This document shows positions 27,301 to 40,900 of a DNA stretch of 64,000 bases, piece after piece (positions within the stretch are counted from its first letter, which is position 1; each line of letters starts with the position of its first letter). The DNA lies in contig CM049316.1 in the NCBI GenBank assembly GCA_026874595.1, positions 71,453,176 through 71,517,175 on the forward strand. The letters are read 5' to 3'. This stretch comes from Sipunculus nudus. Taxonomy: Eukaryota > Annelida > Sipuncula > Golfingiida > Sipunculidae. The notes under the pieces are model-generated. The model was not told the DNA's origin and searched no databases. It was given only the letters and a program-made list of their open reading frames with translations. A program made the translations under genes and the position numbers.

Positions 27301-28928
27301 ACAAGTGAGTGTAATATCAGTAACACACAGTGATGCCCATGCGACCTTGCAAACTGTGGCAAGGTCACCTATATTTGAACTTTACCTAGCTCTGCAGGTG
27401 AAGCATCAGTAATGAGAGTACAGAAACTGCGGCTCTAATTCTTTTTCAAGTAATTGTGCTAACATGATTTTAGCACGATTGTCCCTTTGACCTTGAAAAA
27501 TGTGTAATGGTCCGCCATATTCAAGCTTGACCTAGCCCTTCGCAGAACGCATCTATGGTGTTACTTTGGTGACAGTACCTACAATTATTTTCATTATTTT
27601 TTTATTACTTTGAAAGCTTTTAGGCTTGAGGCTCAAAAGACTCCAGGCTTGAAAAAAACAAGGGACCCATGGGTCACGGCACTCAGCTGATCGTGATTGG
27701 ACTATAAATGTTTCTCCACTGTGATACTATATCGAGTCGATAAAGCTTATGAATATCATGGACATGTTTGGCTATTATAAAGGAATGTAATGTAATATGT
27801 GAGTAAATGATAATGAAATTACCCGACTGATGGATTAATAGAGTAAAATATAGTGGTTTATTTTTTATTTATTTAGGAGAGGTTGAAATTGTGTAGTCAG
27901 GGGGCCAAACTCTGTACTGTGCAAAAATAGGGTTGTACCTTACAGCCTCAGATATAAAATTTTACACCCCTTAAATGTTTAGAAGATTCAGTCTAGAGAT
28001 TGAAAAGTGATGTTGGCAGTCTCAATACTCTTGCAAAAGTACTTTTAGTATTGCTTTTGTTTCGGAAGGTTGAGTAATTTTATGACCTTTTTGCTACCTA
28101 CTTTTGATCTGTTTTTAATTCACAGCTGCTACTTGCTTGTATATTTTTTCACAAATATGGTACTATTGATTAGCTAAGAACTAGGGCTTTGACAACTGCA
28201 AGAATTTTTACGACATCGTTTATGTGTGAGCGATTGTGAGCACTGTAACTTACCCCAATCCTGCGAATTTTCCAAAATTCTAGAAAAAAATTTTACGTAC
28301 GTACATTTGTTTGAGTTTAGGATTAATTTTAGATTATTATGCAATTGCCATGGGATTTTCTATCAAATGCATGTCTATTCTTACTGAAATCTTCATGTTT
28401 TCTTCAATTTTGCTTCAAATAAGAAAATTGTTTATCCGATTGTATTTTTCAGCACGGCAGCGTCTATGCTGGTTTAATTCAAGATAACCTCTACAGAGGC
28501 ACAGATACAGAAAGCACAGATACAGACAAAGTGGTTTTGATTCTCTCGACAGTCTCAGACAACACATGTGTGCTTCGACAAAGCCAGACCTTAGAGCACT
28601 ACCTCATACAGAGGATGCGTTCAGATTTCATGTGCTAAGGGCTTTGTACAACCATATATCTATAGCACTTTACAAAGGGACACAACAAGTCATCCAGATC
28701 TGTCACCACCAACAGAGTTTGGCCAGACCATAGATAAAGAAAAACTTGAACCAGTAATGATGTCCAAATCAGCAAAGCCAGATATTAACAAAAATGTGTT
28801 CCATAATTATTGGACAACAAAATGCTTCAAAAGATGTTCCTGCATTTGTGATACAAAAAATGTAAACTATACTATTATTTTATATTTCTAACTCAACAAA
28901 AACGTATTTTGCTCCCCTCAAATATATG

Positions 28929-28985
<57 letters not shown>

Positions 28986-31900
28986 CTGCATGTAAAAAAA
29001 AGAAAATGAAAGAACAAATTGAAGTGGTGGCATCACGTATTAAGCTTCAGCATGCAGTATATCGCAATTTTAAGAAATGATGGATTTTTTCTCAAACTGA
29101 TCTAGGATGTTTAAAGTTTATCCATGTTACTTCTGTTTGGAAAATGGGTTTTGTGCATATTTTAATTCAAGGTGGTCAAATTATACTGGAATGGGCCTGA
29201 CTAAAATTTTCTGGTCAGTTTTTTGTGGTCTGATGGAAAATATAAAATGACCAGGAATAACAATGGAATAGTTGATATATTTATAATTTTCAAAATAACT
29301 ATTGAATTTTTATTATTTTTCTGATTAATGGTTGTCATCATTTTCTTTCAAAGGATAAACTTGATCTAAGATCAATATGTTTAGTCAATTCAAGGTCAAT
29401 TCATGCTACCCATACTAGGAATCCATTTAATAAGGTTTTCTATTACCAATCCACGATTAAATGAAACAAACATCAATGTTAAGCCACAGACCTGCTGCCA
29501 AAGGTGAATCTATCCAAGACCAATGTTTATTTGATCTGATCATCAGCTCTTTATAATTTTGTACTAAATCTGGTTATGCAATATTATTCCAAAAACAGGG
29601 CTGCAAAATTCTCTGTAATATTTAATGACGGGAATACTTGTTTAAATGCGGCCCATTATTTCCTATATAGAAAGCAATGCAAAGTATTTATTAACCAACC
29701 CTGGGCACAAAGAAAGGCGTGACTTCCAACGTGTTTCATATCATGTTTCTTTACCTTATACCCATAGAATATAAATTCCTGTGGCCTGTGTTCTTTCAAG
29801 AAGAATAAATTAACATCTGATTGAATGTTTGACCAGAATATTCTTGGTCTGGCAGATATGATTTTTGCCCTGCCAATAATTATTATACGTATTATACATA
29901 AACTAATAAATGTTACCACACTTCTGTATATATTCATGTGACTCGCCCCTGTGATTGAGGAGGTTATGTTTTCAGTTTTGTATGATTACTGGTTGCTAAA
30001 ATATTGGAATCAGCCGGCCTGTGGTGCAGTTGACTCAATTTTGTATGTACACTTGTATTTTTTTATCTGTTTGCTTACCATACACACTCTACAGATCACA
30101 CTTTTGATATTAATCAAATGTAAATATCAGTAAACCTTGGAAGCTGATTATTTTCAAGCAGGTTCATCTGGGATGTATATCACTGACCACTCACACGGGC
30201 TAGCATTGGGCATCTGTTCCTCTACTTAAAAGCTTCATCAAGAAGACCATGTATAAAACAGACTGAACTGATTTTCACGAAACTTTGTTGCGTTGCGGGG
30301 GTAGAAATATTTAGAAAAATTATTGAATAAAAGTGCAAAAAGCGCATTATGGATCCAGTGGGATGTCTTGCATTGGAAGATGTTTGCGCTCTTCTAGTTT
30401 AAAGATATTTTAAGATTACTTATATGTATTTTCTGAATCTGTCCTGAATTAAAAACAAGATGAGTCTAAAAACACCGCTTAAACAGTTTTCCTTATTGGC
30501 CAATTAGCTCCCACATCAATTACCCAACCAAATAAATGTACATAATTAATCAATCAGTCTCTTCATTCTTTTGGAGGTAATTTATTTGCCAATACATATA
30601 GGGTAATTTGAAGTGAATATGTTGAATATTAATAAGTTAGTGACATTTAAGGGTCCCTAACCGTTATCTGTGACAGTTCAGACATGTCTATTCCTGTGTC
30701 CAAACGTGTGTGATTTACCAAAACACGCCCTCACTTTTGACACTGGCATCAGGCAGATGGTAAACTAGAGACCATTACGGACATTCTCATACCAATTACG
30801 CTTTGTATATATTTTGGTGTATATCTCCTTAAATATGGCCTTTTTCAAAGGTCTCCTACAGCACTATTGGCAAAAAAAGGTGTGTGGAAAAATAAATGTG
30901 TCTGGTGACTTATGATGAAACATGATAATTGTCTTACTGAACAGCATATGTTTTTATGACAACAACTATATATACCTTGCAATGGAGATGAACATTGTTA
31001 TGGCTGAATACGTTTACTTTTCTACCTGAATTCTTCTTTTTTTAATGTAAAATGGTACATGTGATTTTCTTGTTTTATGTTTGCTCGAAGATATATGTAG
31101 AACTTCAACTTTGTATGGTGGCAATACTGATTTTCTGATTTGTTGGCTACCTTCTACATAAGGGGGAAAGGGTGCATAAAGAAAACTCTTAACACAGAAT
31201 AGCTCTTACTTTATTAGTTGAACAGGTGAAGTCATGTAATAGGCACTATAAACAGTTTAAACATGAACCACTTTCTAGTTTTTTCTCATTCATTGGATAA
31301 TTTTAGCACATTTTAGAAATATGTAGGGCTTCAACTTTGTATGGTGTCAATACTGATATCCTGTTTTGTTGGCTACCTTCTTAATAAGGGGAAAGGTTGA
31401 ATAAAGAATACTCTTTAAAAAAAATACCTCTTTCTTTATTAGTTCAGGTGAAGACATGTAAGAGAAACTGTAAACAATTTAAACATGAACCATGATCTAG
31501 TTTCTTCTCATTCATTGGATGATTTAAGCACATCTCCGTTCAGATATAGTTGTATAAAAATCAACCAAGAAGGTAAAACTGATCTTGGTAGATTAACTCT
31601 GATTTGTTGATTAGTAATTTTTATGCTCATAAATGTAAGAAGTTTCGTACGATTATATTTTTAAGTAAAGTTCCATGTTGTCTGTTGTTTCCTGTTTTAG
31701 CGATCATTTTCATGAATTAGGGGGTAGGGGTACAAAAGACATTGCTACATATCTGTCTTCCATCTTAGCAACTAATGCATGTTACTTAAAGAACGAGGAA
31801 CAATCATATAAAAGCTTAATGCTCTAATAGGTCTTTGTGTATAAGCATACAGAAACTGTGTTCATTTATGTGAGATTGCTCAAAAGAAATTTGGTTGTAT

Positions 31901-34900
31901 TTTAGTTCTTGTAAGCCATAATTTTTTTTACATACATGAATGGAGGATTTTTTAAAATCAACTTTGTGTGTCTTATTATGTTTGTGCAAATAAATACCTT
32001 CATTTTAAGATATAACTTGCTGTTTTGGTCAATTTGGGGACTGAGAGAGCCAAATTTGGCTAATCACACAAACATGTATATAGCTCGTACAAAAAAAGTT
32101 CCTTGCAAAGTTGCGCAAGAGTGTTCTGATTGCCAACATTGGTTTTCAAGATGTCTACCTCTACGAAAAATAAAGTGAAAATTTTATATCAGCCCGGGCA
32201 ATTTTTTTCAAATTACTTGCTTTGGCCCCCTGACTAGTGATATATTTGAGCAAATATTAATGCAATGACAGCAGTAATAAGCAGTAGTAGAATGATGATA
32301 AGGCTATTTGTTGAAGGATCTAAAGTGTATGGTAGTCTGCAAGCTTTCAATTTGACAGTTATGATGTTATGATTAACTATGCTGATGAAGTGATTTATGA
32401 ATTTGTGACTGTATGACAAAATATCTCTTTAGTCTTGTCAAGGTACATTATTGTGATGCCCACTATGTCTACATATTACACAATATTGACATAATTTCTG
32501 GCATGTACATAGGTACCTATGGACAGATATGGAAAAATGTCTTACGGACAGACATCCGGACGGACAGACAGACAGACAGACGGACAATGGACCATGACTA
32601 TAGCTCAGATGACTTATAGTCAGCTGAGCTAAAAAAAATATCTGGATGCCTGTCCCGAAACTTATGGCTTTATAAGTTACAAAAAAAAAATCCAAAATAG
32701 ACAAACAGCCAGACAATTGCGTGAAATACAGATTTTTTCAGAATTTTCAGTTGCTCCTATGATTGAAACATAATTGATGAAATGGTAGATTTTCTTTGTT
32801 TGATATGTATTTTATTTGACTAATTTATTCTAATTCAGACATTAATTTTTCAGACATTTATTTATTTGACTGTTCAGAGTGGAGTAAGAAAATCTATGAT
32901 GAAACACTACTTACACTTTCAGGTTGAGGACATTGAGGAGATCTACGATCACTGCCAAGTCATTCATACCAATGGCTGAGTCCACTGCAGTCTGAAAATA
33001 TATATAATATCATTCTTTACTTCTGGTCTGAAGCTGTAACAAGTCCATTCACAGTGATACTATCATTCATCTTAACAAGGGACCCATGGGTCACTGTGCT
33101 CAGCTGATGTTGACCTTGAAGGTAAAATTCTAAAATGATATCAAATGGAGATAATGTATGAGAGGAAGAGGTAATAAAGGCAATGGTTGGTTGATATGAG
33201 GAGAAAGAAATTAATGTAAATAACATTTTGTTTTTTGACCATGTGATTCCTAATGTTGAAACTGAAGCATATGAACATAAAGATCTATGCTATAACCATT
33301 TTCACTGGTTGGCTTTTAGATCAGCCGCTAATTATTCAGCAGTTTAAACATTTGTTCAGTTAGATCCTACTTTTGATTCCATTTTTTAAATCAGTTTTAT
33401 ATCATGTATAAACTTATAATCCATAAACTAATGTGTGAATGAATGGGTCCTGTGACCTTGACCTTTGACACCAAAATCAAAAGGATACTTCCCATATTGG
33501 CAGGTGCATCATATGTGGAAGATGGAAGGTTTGCAATCAAAAGTTTGGCTTAAAATTCATCCAAAATCTTTCTAAAGAAGTGGGTCTCCTGTGACCTTGA
33601 CCTTTGATCCCATGACCAAGAGATTTTTTGTTTAGTGGTTGGCCATGTTTAAGTCAAGTCTGAAATCAATATTTCAAACCAAACTGATGTTATCATCTGG
33701 AAACTGGTGTTATCATCTGGAAACTAATATATGGATAGATAGATAGTCCCCAAGACCTTGACCTTTGACTTGTGACTCCCAAATCCATAAATTTCTTCCA
33801 CTTTTAGCAGGTAAGTAATATCTGAAAGTTGACAGGTTTGGGATGGAAATTTTGGCTTAAAATTTATCCAAAATCTTTTTAAAGAAGGGGGTCCTGTGAC
33901 CTTGACCTTTGACCTGATGACCCCAAAATCAAAGAGTTTCTTATATTATTGGTGGGTCATATACAAGTCAAGATTAAAACCAATATGTCAATCCAAACTG
34001 GAGTTATCATCAGGAAACAAATATGTGGACTGATGGCCCCTATGACCTTGACCTTTGACCTGGTGACCCCAAAATCGATGAGGTTCTTCCACTACTGACA
34101 GGTCAGCTATATGTGCATGAAGGAAGGTTTGGGATGAAAAGTCAGGCTTAAGATGCATCCACAATCTTTCTAAATAAGTGGGTCTTTTGACCTTGACCTT
34201 TGACCCAAAAATCAATAGAGATCTTGTGTTACGTTAGAGGTGGGCCATATATAAGTCAAGTTTGAAATCAATATGTCAATCCAAACAGGAGCTACCATCA
34301 GGAAACAAATTTGACGGACATACAGAATGACAAACAGATGAACAGAGAGGGTGATAAATATAGGGCATCTACTTATTCAAGTGGGGCTCTAATAAACACA
34401 GGTTTCAGGAAACAGATGAAACCACAGTTGCGAATCTGAAAGTATCAATATAATTTTGCAGTCTCAAAAAAAAAAAATCACGGGACCCATGGATCACAGC
34501 GCTCAGCTGAATTTTGGAAAATTTTGGCAAATGCAGAATATACTTGTTTTTTTTTTTTTTTTGGGGGGGGGGGGGTTCATATTTATTAGCCTTTGAAAAG
34601 ATCAGAGGAAATGGTTCTGCTAAAATGGAACCCTGTAAATTAAAGAATAATGGACATGAGCCAAAGTCTATTAATAAACGTTTTTAAATGAAATAAAATG
34701 CTAAAAAAATACAAATGAGCATAAACAAAACTTAATTAGCATGTTAAAACAAGCTGATTAGGTATAAATTGCATTTGCACTGAATAATAAATGAAAGTTG
34801 TGGCTGAAACCATTTAATGATGCAATAAAGAAAAAACAAGGGACATATGGGTCACTGTGCTCAGCTGACGTTAACCTTTAAGGTAAAAATCTAAAATAAT

Positions 34901-37900
34901 ATCTAATGGAGATAAAGTGTAAGAGGAAGAGGTAATAAAGGCCATGGTTGGTTTATATGATTGGTTTGTATTGAGGAGCAAGAAATTGTTGCAAAAAATA
35001 TTTTGTGACCTGACCATGTGTTTCCTAATGTTGAAACTAAAGCATGTGAGCAGTTTGTGAACAAATGATCTGTACTATTACAATGATCATTAATTGGTTT
35101 TTCGATTGACTGTTGACATTTCAGTAGTTTACACATTTGTTCAATTGAATCTATTTTTTTGTATAATATATATTATTAAATATATATGTATTTTTTTATG
35201 AAATGTATACAGTTGAAATATAGCTAATTAACAACATAAAACAGGGCAAACAAAGCCTGATCTCAAATTCTGCTGAGGCAGGAAAATAATGAACAAATGT
35301 TTGTATTAAATCCTGATTTTTTTATCACATCAATTATTATCTAATTTAAGTTTATATTTCTATACATTTCCAATTTAACATATATATCTGAATATAAAAG
35401 TTGATTCATAATTCTCAATTGCATCATCATAAATCTCAATCTTGTCAGATAACACCACATCATGCATACAAATGTTTATTTATTTTTTACCACAAAAATA
35501 TATCTTTTAAATCTGCAAAACAATAAATATCTAAAAAAATAATACTTGATTTAGATTTCACAATTTTTAATTGTGTCTTTATTTATCCATAATGTGCTTC
35601 ATATTTTATAATAATTTAAGCAAACTGATAGGTTCATTTATATTTGTTAAAATCATTTAAAAGAAAATTGATTTCTTTAAAAATGCTACATTACACAACA
35701 TTGCATCTTCTGGATTACACCTTGAATTATTTTTTCAAGGAAAGTTTTTGCATATTGGAGTGGAAACAGCATTACAATTAAGGAGATACAGTGAAAACAA
35801 TAACAATTGCTGCATAACACTTGGTGGGTTGGGTTTGCAGGGGGGGGGGGGGGGGTGATTGGGGTGGTGATATGAGAATAACTGTACACCTGTCACAGCA
35901 GGGGATCTCCCCCAGTGACTGTAACAAATCAGAAACCCTGGCATAGCTGACTTCCAGTGACCTGGAGTGGGACCCTGCATCTGTAATCAAAGCAAGTGAC
36001 TACAGAAAAAAAAATCAATAACTAGCTTAATTTTCAAGCTTTTATTTTCAAATTTCAGATTTAGACAAACTAAATATTTATGTCCACATGCTGTGAAAAT
36101 TAAATCAATGGTGCTTACAGGAAAAAAACGTGCCATGGTCAAAGTTGGGCAAAATTTAAGGTACTGATTTTTTTTATGCTAATAACTTAAAAAAATTACA
36201 AAATTCAGATCTAATTTTGGGTAAACAATTGAATCTTAATTAAACATAGTTATATACTTGAGAAAATAGACTCTAGTTTCAAAATTTTTCATGTTAAGTG
36301 AGTTATTATTTTTTCTGATTTTTTACAAAGTCCATTATGTTTGGGCCCATAACTTAAAGAATTTATACTTTACAGACTTAATTTCTGGCATGTACATAGG
36401 AACTATATAGAGGAATATTTTTTGGTAAATATGAGGAAAAACAGATGAGTGGTTTTGATATTAGGCAGTCCTGAAGTGTGAAAATAGGATTTTAATAAAA
36501 AATTGAGGTTTTTCCTTAATTTCTCAAAGGAACGAAGTCGCAAAGACCCAGTTTGGCTTGGTAGGAGATCTTGGGGACATCTAACATTATGCTGAATTTT
36601 GGATTTCTAGGTCTTACGGTTTCAAAACGTGCCACATCTACGGACGGACGGACGGACGGACGACGGACAATGGACAACGACTATAGCTCAGATGACTTAT
36701 AGTCAGCTGAGCTAAAAATGGGCCTAGTGTTAAAAGAAAGGACACATTTAAAAACAACAAGGGACCCATGGGTCACAGCGCTCAGCTGATCATGGACCAT
36801 AAATGTTTCTCCATTGTGATACTATATTGAGTCTATAAAGCTTATGAATATCAAGGACATGTTGAGCTATTATAAAGGAATGTAATGTAATATGTGAGTA
36901 AATGATAAATGAAATAACCTGACTGATGGATTAATAGAGTAAAATATAGTGGTTTATTTTATTATCTATTTAGGAGGGGTTGAAAACTGTGATATATATG
37001 AGCAAATATGAATGCAATGACAGCGGTAATAAGCAGTAGTAGAATGATGATAAGGCTATTTGTTGAAGGATCTATAGTGTATGGAAGTCTGCAAGATTTC
37101 AATTTGACAGATATGATGTTATAATTTACTATGCTGATGAGGGGATTTATGAATTTATGACTGTATGACACAATATCTCTTCAGTCTTGACAAGGTACAT
37201 TATTTTGATGCCCACTATATCTACATTTTACACAATATTGACATAATTTCTGGCATGTACATAGGTACCTATGGACGAATAGTTATACAAAATATTAAAG
37301 TATTAATATATCTGATTCATCTTGTTCTTGCTTACTGAGGCTGACTTTGGGATGGGGTTCGGAGAAGGGAAAAGTGAGGGCAGCACGAAGGTGGATGTAG
37401 AAATATACTATTGTAATGTTTTTCATTTATATAAGAATATGAAAAGCTAAGAGGAAAGGGGCCCTCCTACTTGGTTATAGTAAAGTTCTAAATATATGAT
37501 TGCAAACTAATACTCTGACAAGACTGTCATGAAGAAAAACAGTAAAAGTTTTGAGATACTGTGATGCATAAGAAAATTTACAGATGGACAGGCAAGTGGA
37601 CAGAATGGACTAATACCTTTATTTCACTTTCAAGGGAATAATGCATTTAAGTTTATATATAATCCTATTTTTTTAAGCATATCCACTCTTTCCATTAAGA
37701 AGTTTTTATCTGAATCATTTTTTTATTTACAGGTTTTATAAATTTTTAATAAAAAAACCTGAAAACATAAGTTAAAATATTAGAATTGTTGCAAAAGTTG
37801 CAATCATTATATATACAGAGTAACAAGTGACCCATGGGTCATGACGCTCAGCTGCCAAGCATGACCTGTGACATCATGGACTGAGATTCACAACTTCCAG

Positions 37901-40900
37901 TCAAATTTTGAAGAACCAATTTGCCAATTGGTTGAAAATTTTCTATGACAACAGAAATATATATCACCTATGTCTGGTTAAAACACAGTGAATTGATGGT
38001 CTGAGGAAAATGCATGATTGTTAGGCTATCAGGGACTATTCCAACAGCTTGCTTGAAACCTGTCAGTCTCAAAGGAACACCAGAAAGGGCAAATATAAGA
38101 TCAAATTATATAGCAAAAATCAAGGAAATACATACAAGAATTATTGAGAAACAGGTGCTTCTGTATGAATTTTTATTCAATACAAGCCAACTGTACTGCA
38201 CTTTTATAAATGATGGTAATATTTATTCAAAAATATTTGACCCAATCCTTTACAAGATTACATAAATATACATCCAACTGCATTCACTTTAACTGTTCTT
38301 GAGATAATATGATCAAAAGGAATTAAAAGATGATTGCCTGGTGGCCATATTGGACTTCTGACAAGTCTGAAATCAGACAACAAACATTCTCTAAATCAGA
38401 CCAAACATTAAAGAAAAATTACTGAAACTGCACTGAAGAAAGAATTTCTAAGGTGGCTGACTGGCAGACATAATGGATTTCTGACAAGTATGACATTTGA
38501 TATCCCACATTCTCCAATAAGAGACCAAACTTGGGGCAAATTATCCAGTAATGAATGCCCAAAATAGTTCAAAAGGCATGTCCAGGCCCTCATATCAGAT
38601 TTATAGATATGCAATTGTAAAAAGTGTAAGTCCAATATTTTTTATTATCACTCTGCTTTTCAATGGGGTCAGCAGGGTAGGTAAACTGCCAAACCTGAAA
38701 GAAAAGAAAATGACTCCACAGAAGTGGGTGCTGTGAACTTGACCTTTGACCTCAAAAATCAACAGGTCTTTTCCCCTGTTGGCAGAGAAGCGATATCAGT
38801 GCTGGAAGGTTTGGAATGAAAAGTCTAGCTTGAAATGTGTCCACAACCTTTTCAAAGAAGTGGATCCTGTAACCCTGACCTTTGACCTTGTGACCTCAAA
38901 ATCTATAGGATTTTTCTCCAACTTAGTAGGTGAGCTATATGTGAAAAATCAAAGAATTGGGATGAAAGGGTTAGCTTAAAATGCATCCACAGGCTTTTCA
39001 AAGAAGAGGCTCCTGTGACCTTGACCTTTGACCTTTTGACCTAAAAAAAATTATGGTTCTTCCCCTGTTGGTAGGTGAGCTGTATGTGAAAGATGGAAGG
39101 TTTGGGATGAAAATTTTGTCTCAAAGAGTTATTTCTGAGGGGTGCAAACACATCCCATAACTTCGAGAATATAGGTCGCAGTGACCTAATTTCAGGTTTG
39201 CAAGGAGATCTTTTTATAACCTCTAAGACTGCATAGGGTTCATGGCCCTAGCCCCTACGGTTACGATTTGTGCCCTGCTAACGGCCAGACGGCCGGCCGG
39301 ACGGACAGACGGAAGGACGCCGGACAAAGACCCATCGCTTTAGCCCAGCATGACTGAAAGTCAGCTGAGCTAAAAATTATCCTAATATTTTAGCACATTT
39401 GAATATTAGGATTCAAATCCTGAAAATATTTTGTTAAAAAATTATTCAAACTTGTTCAAGTCTCAACAAAACAAAATGAATTTAACATTTAACTTTAAGA
39501 TTCCTTTTGTTTATTAGACCTGTGTTCTGAAGGGGTTGGTGGGGGGAGGAGGATTGTGGTTACTGCTAGTTGCTGAAAAAAATGTAAAATTATGAGATTA
39601 ATCTTTTACTGTACAGTCAACAGAATGGGGAGGAGGGAGGGAAACCAGAGAGGGGGGGAGAGAGAAAGGATCTGTGGAAGTTACTGCAAACAGCCTGACA
39701 CAGCTCACTTAGACAGAGGGAGCTGGCCAGGAGTGAAGTTATTACATAACTGCCTGGGGAGCTGAGGGCTAGCTCTAGCACACTGCATACCACTGTTCTG
39801 GGCTCTCTAGATGTAAACAATACAAGACATGGTGCTTAAAAACTTAAATAAAACATACAGTTTTTGATCAATTGGTTTCAAATTTCAGATGATAAAAGAT
39901 TAAATCCTTATGTATACAAGCTATGAAAATTAAATCAATAGTGCTTACAAGAAGAAAATGTGCCATGGTCAAATTTTGGAAAAATTTTAGGTACTCATTT
40001 TTATTATGCTAATAACTTACAAAATTTACAAAATCTTTATCTAATTTCTGGTATACAATTAAAACCCAGTTCAGTATACTTATATGCTTGAACTCAGTTC
40101 TATACCTTAAAAATTAACATGTTAAGTATGTAAATACATTTCCTGAGTTTTGACAAAGTGCATTATGTTTTGGTGCATTTCTTCAAGAAATTACACAATA
40201 CTGACCTATTTTCTGGTATATACATATGAAATATATAGAGGAATGGTTGTATTTAATATAATCAATATCAGATAAGTGGTTTTGATATTATGCAGTCTTC
40301 AAGTGTAACAATGTTTTTATTTAATGGAAAATAATTTTTTTTCTTTATAATCTCAAAGGAACGAAGTTGTAGTGAACCAATTTTTGGTAAGGTAGGAGAT
40401 TTTGGGGACACCTAACTCTTTATCAAATATAGGATTCCTAGGTCTAACATGCCAGTCTAACAGACAGATGGATGGACAGACGGACAAAGGACCATGACAA
40501 TAGCTCAGATGACTTATAGTCAGCTGAGCTAAAAATGACCTGAGCATGACCATTGAAAATGCATTTTTGACTGTAAGTGTTAAACCAAAAATAATTGTAT
40601 GTCCAGGTAAAATACATTGTGCTTCTAGAGACTGGGCTTCATCCATGCAAGATCATATTATAAACACTCAGCATTTTCCAGCTATATAACAACATTTTCA
40701 TGCATTTGGTTCTACTGAAAAAAAATTACCGAGCATTCCAATGGGTCATAAGGTAGCAACACATTTCAGCAGTGTTATTTTTTTCTTCAAACACAACAAA
40801 TGTTCATGATTATATGAGATAACAATCATATTCACATTAATGTAACTCCCTGTGTAAATAATCTACCCACCTTAATGTTACCCCCTGTCTACATAATCTA

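Larger units (their letters stand above)
27894..32236. mobile_element. 4.3-kb DNA transposon-like element with 16-bp perfect TIRs
   Basis: Left end TAGTCAGGGGGCCAAA and right end TTTGGCCCCCTGACTA are exact reverse complements. GTG flanks both sides (27891-27893, 32237-32239). The homologous empty site at about 51790 reads TTGTGATATA with a single GTG, so the target duplication is 3 bp. No intact transposase; it contains a decayed CXC-type coding fragment (28540-28875), a TA tract and a tandem duplication (31084-31547). Superfamily unassigned; 3-bp duplication fits Harbinger-, CACTA- or Academ-type. Confidence 0.85.
27659..32631 (-). mobile_element. Helentron-like element A1, split by a 4.3-kb TIR element
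   Basis: Plus-strand head CAAGGGACCCATGGGTCACG (palindrome GACCCATGGGTC) then CTCAGCTGA. Tail: ACGG-rich microsatellite, then a hairpin at 32601-32631 with arms TAGCTCAG and CTGAGCTA, then an A-run. The body continues uninterrupted from 27893 to 32237 if the inner element is removed, as homologous copies at 36758 and 51557 show. The orientation call assumes the palindrome end is the 3' end. Non-autonomous, no Rep/helicase. Confidence 0.6.

Noticed and set aside
35889-35974. Exon-like minus-strand block with CAG acceptor and GTGTAC donor in the same intron as the minisatellite
   Set aside because: It lies inside a Helentron-like repeat, katanin p80 needs no residues between GNIK and TAVDS, and the neighbouring exons already join in phase.
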